A stretch of DNA of 64,000 nucleotides from Sipunculus nudus (taxonomy: Eukaryota; Annelida; Sipuncula; Golfingiida; Sipunculidae), in contig CM049307.1 in NCBI GenBank assembly GCA_026874595.1, positions 28,559,079 through 28,623,078 of the forward strand, written 5' to 3'. The position numbers and the translations under genes were made by a program. Below, piece by piece: positions 61,021-64,000 of the stretch (its first letter is position 1; the number at the start of each line of letters is the position of its first letter). The notes under the pieces were generated by a model that was not told the DNA's origin, did not search any database, and saw nothing but the letters and a program-made list of their open reading frames with translations.

Positions 61021-61806
61021 TGATACAATGTGGGGTTGGGGGATGTCCCCACCTGTATCACATACGGTTGCTGATGCGCGTGGCAGACAATGTTCCAAGA
61101 CCAATTTGATGATAGAAGTCTTTATTCAATAGCAAGAGGTCTGGGACAGTCTCTCTCTCTGAGAGAGCCGCCCAGCCTCCCTGACTCACTCTCTCTGACT
61201 CTCAGTGCGCACTACAGATAGTTTTGTTACAGAGCTTTCACGTGACACATGAGAGGTACATATCCATATTTCTGCATTTCGTCATAAAAGTTAAACCTGA
61301 TTGGATGACTCAAAGTAGGTCACAATTACATCAGAGTTATAAGTGTTCTACCTAACTTTCGTGAGATCTGATTGGACAAAAGTTCTATGGAAAATCCCAA
61401 GTCTGACCTGACATACATCCAGTTATAGACTGACCTACAAGTCCTATTTGGAGGACAGTGCTTATATACACATGTGGAGTCTCATAAAATAACATGTTTT
61501 AATTGTGTTCTACCATTCCCTCATAAAGACTAAACACATAAGTCATTCTGTGACACTATTTCTGTTTGTACAGACTTAAAATAGACCTTATAATGGTTTG
61601 GTGTACTGTTCTCTGATTAAACTGGGAGAGAAGCCTATATGTGTGTGACCGGATGACTGGTTGTCGGGTGTCATCAATTATGAGAAGTCATTAATTGTTC
61701 AGTCTGACATGCCTGAAACTGAGCTTAAATTTGTGAAATATGAAACGTGAAATATTCCTTGAAATATGTGTTAAGTCACAAATATGCACTTTCCTACTCC
61801 ATAACA
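61021..61806 (-). repeat. 5' LTR of nested element
   Basis: 786 bp, matching 57460-58246 with only a handful of substitutions (for example caaattagg/caaagtagg and gtgactgg/gtgaccgg), several of them clustered in the first 40 bp on the plus strand. Confidence 0.92.
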
Positions 61807-61810
61807 ATAT

Positions 61811-62390
61811 TTCTTTAATCTGGACAACACTTCCTCTACTACTGGTACATGATCCTCTGGTTTAGTTTTGATCAAAATATCATCTATCCAGCATTTCACC
61901 TGTTCCATGCCCTGTAACACTTGATCCATCATGGCCTGAAGCAGGCTAGGGGCAGTGGCAATGCCGTAAGCTAGTCTCTGGTATTGGTATAATCCACGGT
62001 GAGTATGAATTGTCATGTAATTCTTACTATTCTCAGTAAGCTCCATCTGTTGATACGCGTTAGATAAGTCAATCTTTGTGAAGACACTAACTTCCTCTAA
62101 TGTGGCAAATATATCCTCCGCATCCAGTAATGGATAGGGATTATCTAGCAACACTTGGTTAACAGAAACCTTAAAATCTCCATAAATTCTGACTGATCCT
62201 CCCTTTTTTGGTACACACACAACTGGCGAAGCCCAATCACTACGTTCCACTTTCTTTATAACTCCAGCTGCTTCTAACCTATCCAGTTCTTTATCAACTT
62301 GTGGCTTAATAGCATAGGGTACTGGTCTAGCTTTACAGAATATAGGCTGTGCCCCTTCTCTCAGTTTAATATCAGCTTTAAACCTCGAAC
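61811..62390 (-). pseudogene. pol: RT first part of second gypsy element
   Basis: Reads DWASPVVCVPKKGGSVRIYG, FTKIDLSNAYQQMEL (motif A), YGIATAPSLLQAMMDQVL (motif B) and CWIDDILIKT (motif C), ending in LSRLKKY exactly where the nested element starts. The reading resumes at 57459. A frame change near 62390 separates it from the protease. Confidence 0.92.
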
Positions 62391-62750
62391 AGTCCCTAAC
62401 TTTGATTCAAACACTGTTGAATATTTTTGTAATAGCTCTGACATCCCTTGATCGGTGTGTACATGAAATATATGGTGCCAGTCTAATTTGAGGATCTGGA
62501 GCCAATAACGGCCCATAAGTGTTGGCCCATCTGACTTCACAATAATGATTGGTAACACGGCCTTCTGTCCGTTATATTTGACTGACACATGTATTTGTCC
62601 ACAAACCAGAAGATTTTCCTTGCCATAGGTTTTAAATGTGCACTGAGTAGGCTCAAGTGGTATATGTGCATACTGTTTATCATACAGGTGTTTTGACATT
62701 ATTGAAACACTAGCCCCTGTATTCAATCTGCATTTCCAGATCCATGTCAT
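62391..62750 (-). pseudogene. protease region of second gypsy element, active-site Asp lost
   Basis: Frame 62361-62750 reads CRLNTGASVSIMSKHLYDKQ and later PTLMGRYWLQILKLDW, the aspartic-protease fold of gypsy elements. The catalytic DTGA motif is NTGA here (AAT at about 62725), which should inactivate it. Confidence 0.8.
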
Positions 62751-62789
62751 TTATTTGCACTGAAACAATCATAGCTGACCCCTTTTTAC

Positions 62790-63724
62790 CTAGGGTTTCC
62801 ACTGTATACATCCCCATGACAGTATCAGAGTCTGAAGTATCAGTTTCCTGATCAACAGTTTCAACATATCTAGCATGACTTGGACCTTTATATTTAGGCT
62901 TAGCAGCATAAGCTCCCTGAGGTCAAGCACTATGACCAGTGGTTTTTGTATGACAAACCACCGAAAAATGTCCCATTTTATTGCACTTGTTACATGTGAC
63001 ATTCTTTGTTGGGCAACAAGCATCACAACCTATATGCCCTACCTTTCCACAATGGTAGCATTTACGACAAAACTGTTTGTGACTGGCACTACTGGGGTTA
63101 CTTGGGGCAGATTTAAACTTAGTCCGGCTCACCTTGTGTACTTAAGCAGTATGAGTCAGTGTCCATGGTCTTTATCTGAAGATCCACAGCCTCCAAAATC
63201 CTGGCTATGTCCATAGCTTTAATTAAAGTGACATCACCCAATTCAAGTAATTTGCGACAGAGTTTACTGGACTTACACTTGTCAAGGAGTTGGTCACGTA
63301 CGTCTGTATCCACATCCAGGAAATTACAATTTTGTGCCTGCTTAAGGAGACGGGCTACGAACTGGTCGACTGTCTCACTGTCAGTCTGAGACATGGACCG
63401 AAATACATGGCTCTCATATGGTTCATTCAGTTTTGACACAAAATGGCTGTCTAGTGTGCATAAAACTGTTTCATATTTACTTGCCGTATCTTCTGAAATG
63501 CCACCGGCCTGGCTGGGGTCAACCAAGGTGTCATACAGTTCTTGCACTTCAGGTCCCACCATATGCAATAAAAGAGCACATTTCTGTTCATCATTGGTAA
63601 CTCCTTTGGCCGTTAAATAATACATGAAACTCTTTTTCCAGCGTTGCCAGCGCGGGGCCAATGTCAAATTGCCTTTACAATCAAATGGCTTTATACTGGG
63701 GAGCTCAACGGGAACAGCGGCCAT
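62790..63724 (-). pseudogene. gag: gag and zinc knuckles of second gypsy element
   Basis: 63119-63724 is open for 201 codons from MAAVPVELPSIKPFDCKGNL, with a retrotransposon capsid-like helical region (VDQFVARLLKQAQNC, LLDKCKSSKLCRKLLELGDV). From 63132 the product continues in another frame with two zinc knuckles (CYHCGKVGHIGCDAC and CNKCNKMGHFSVVC). The overlap of 14 nt could be programmed frameshifting or a decay indel. Remaining sequence to 62790 is open in different frames. Confidence 0.82.
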
Positions 63725-63750
63725 TGTCTAGATAAATGTCCGACGGAAAT

Positions 63751-63761
63751 CCTCGTCACCA
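63751..63761 (-). other. primer-binding region of second gypsy element
   Basis: TGGTGACGAGG on the minus strand, immediately after the 5' LTR. This position and composition are usual for gypsy elements; the tRNA is not identified. Confidence 0.5.
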
Positions 63762-63762
63762 C

Positions 63763-63977
63763 TTTTATGTAATTGTACACACCACTTATGTCTGCATTCA
63801 AGCACTATCTCTTCAAATACTCTCACTTGAAGCAAACTCAAGAACCACATGTTTTTAGCCAGTTTCATCACTTCCTGTTTGCTGCTTCTACATGCATGCG
63901 CCCTCACACCCGGCTTGACATTCAGTACAGTTCGGATGAATATAAACATTCACTACAGATAGGACCAATATATAACA
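63763..63977 (-). repeat. 5' LTR of second gypsy element
   Basis: 215 bp, minus-strand start TGTTATATATTGGTCC. Pairs with 54802-55016 and is followed on the plus strand by the atagc duplication at 63978-63982, then the GGTGGCGCC-type repeat flank. Confidence 0.9.
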
Positions 63978-64000
63978 ATAGCTTTCTTGATTTTGTAGCA

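Larger units (their letters stand above)
57460..61806 (-). mobile_element. nested non-autonomous LTR retrotransposon
   Basis: Two direct repeats of 787 and 786 bp (57460-58246 and 61021-61806; TG...CA by orientation; roughly 1% different) flanked by atat on both sides (57456-57459 and 61807-61810), inside the RT gene of the older element. On the minus strand the LTR has TATATAAG (57901-57908) upstream of AATAAA (57561-57566), which fixes the orientation. A primer-site-like TGGTGGAGACCGGGTCC (61001-61017) follows the 5' LTR. The 2.77-kb interior has only short open frames and no gag or pol resemblance, so it depends on proteins from elsewhere (LARD-like). Confidence 0.92.
54802..63977 (-). mobile_element. 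Ty3/gypsy LTR retrotransposon split by a nested LTR element
   Basis: Minus-strand element with ~215-bp LTRs (54802-55016 and 63763-63977, about 6% different by eye), a 5-bp target duplication, a purine tract AAGGGAGGAG next to the 3' LTR and TGGTGACGAGGATTTCC next to the 5' LTR. In minus-strand order: gag (63724), zinc knuckles (63132), protease (62750), RT first part (62250-61811), then the insertion 57460-61806, RT second part (57459), RNase H and integrase down to 55169. Coding is decayed by several shifts, two in-frame TGA codons and a protease active-site change. No envelope gene was seen. Confidence 0.93.

Overview
The window is AT-rich animal nuclear DNA with long introns, many diverged interspersed repeats, microsatellites and Ty3/gypsy-type LTR retrotransposons. 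A single gene can be supported: a SEC24A/B-class COPII coat subunit on the minus strand, read as 22 coding exons from 32068 down to 5029 (predicted 1261 residues, frame and phase closing at every junction). The repeat landscape (gaccttgacc/gacagacagacgg-type repeats, GGTGGCGCC repeats, decayed gypsy elements) suggests a marine lophotrochozoan, most likely a mollusc; that assignment is inference, not demonstrated.

Layout. 1-4823: downstream intergenic DNA with an old ~130-bp degenerate tandem repeat at about 900-1330. 5029-32081: the SEC24 gene. Two of its introns begin with a minisatellite whose repeat unit is the exon end plus the 5' splice site: a 58-bp unit behind exon 19 (about 8512-10008) and a 34-bp unit behind exon 2 (about 24812-25775). 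Intron 1 holds a 2.2-kb foldback element (28444-30627) with ~500-bp terminal inverted repeats, and a GGTGGCGCC repeat cluster (26800-28050). 32082-36060: probable 5' intron/promoter side, with a candidate non-coding first exon ending at 36058. 36284-37540: an element bounded by inverted TACTGTGGTTG ends. 37541-43069: no gene seen. 43070-48800: repeat family copies in direct and inverted orientation around a 33-bp (11-codon) minisatellite (46055-47600).

49033-54046 is a complete but decayed plus-strand Ty3/gypsy element with 143-bp LTRs. 54802-63977 is a minus-strand Ty3/gypsy element with ~215-bp LTRs and an ATAGC target duplication, itself interrupted inside reverse transcriptase by a younger non-coding LTR element (57460-61806, ~786-bp LTRs, ATAT target duplication). 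LTR divergence (about 6% outer, about 1% inner by eye) agrees with the nesting order.

The most unusual signal is the pair of splice-donor minisatellites in one gene: each places some two dozen tandem copies of the authentic GGTAAAT donor immediately downstream of the real one, and reading past the real donor meets a stop within the first repeat unit in both cases.
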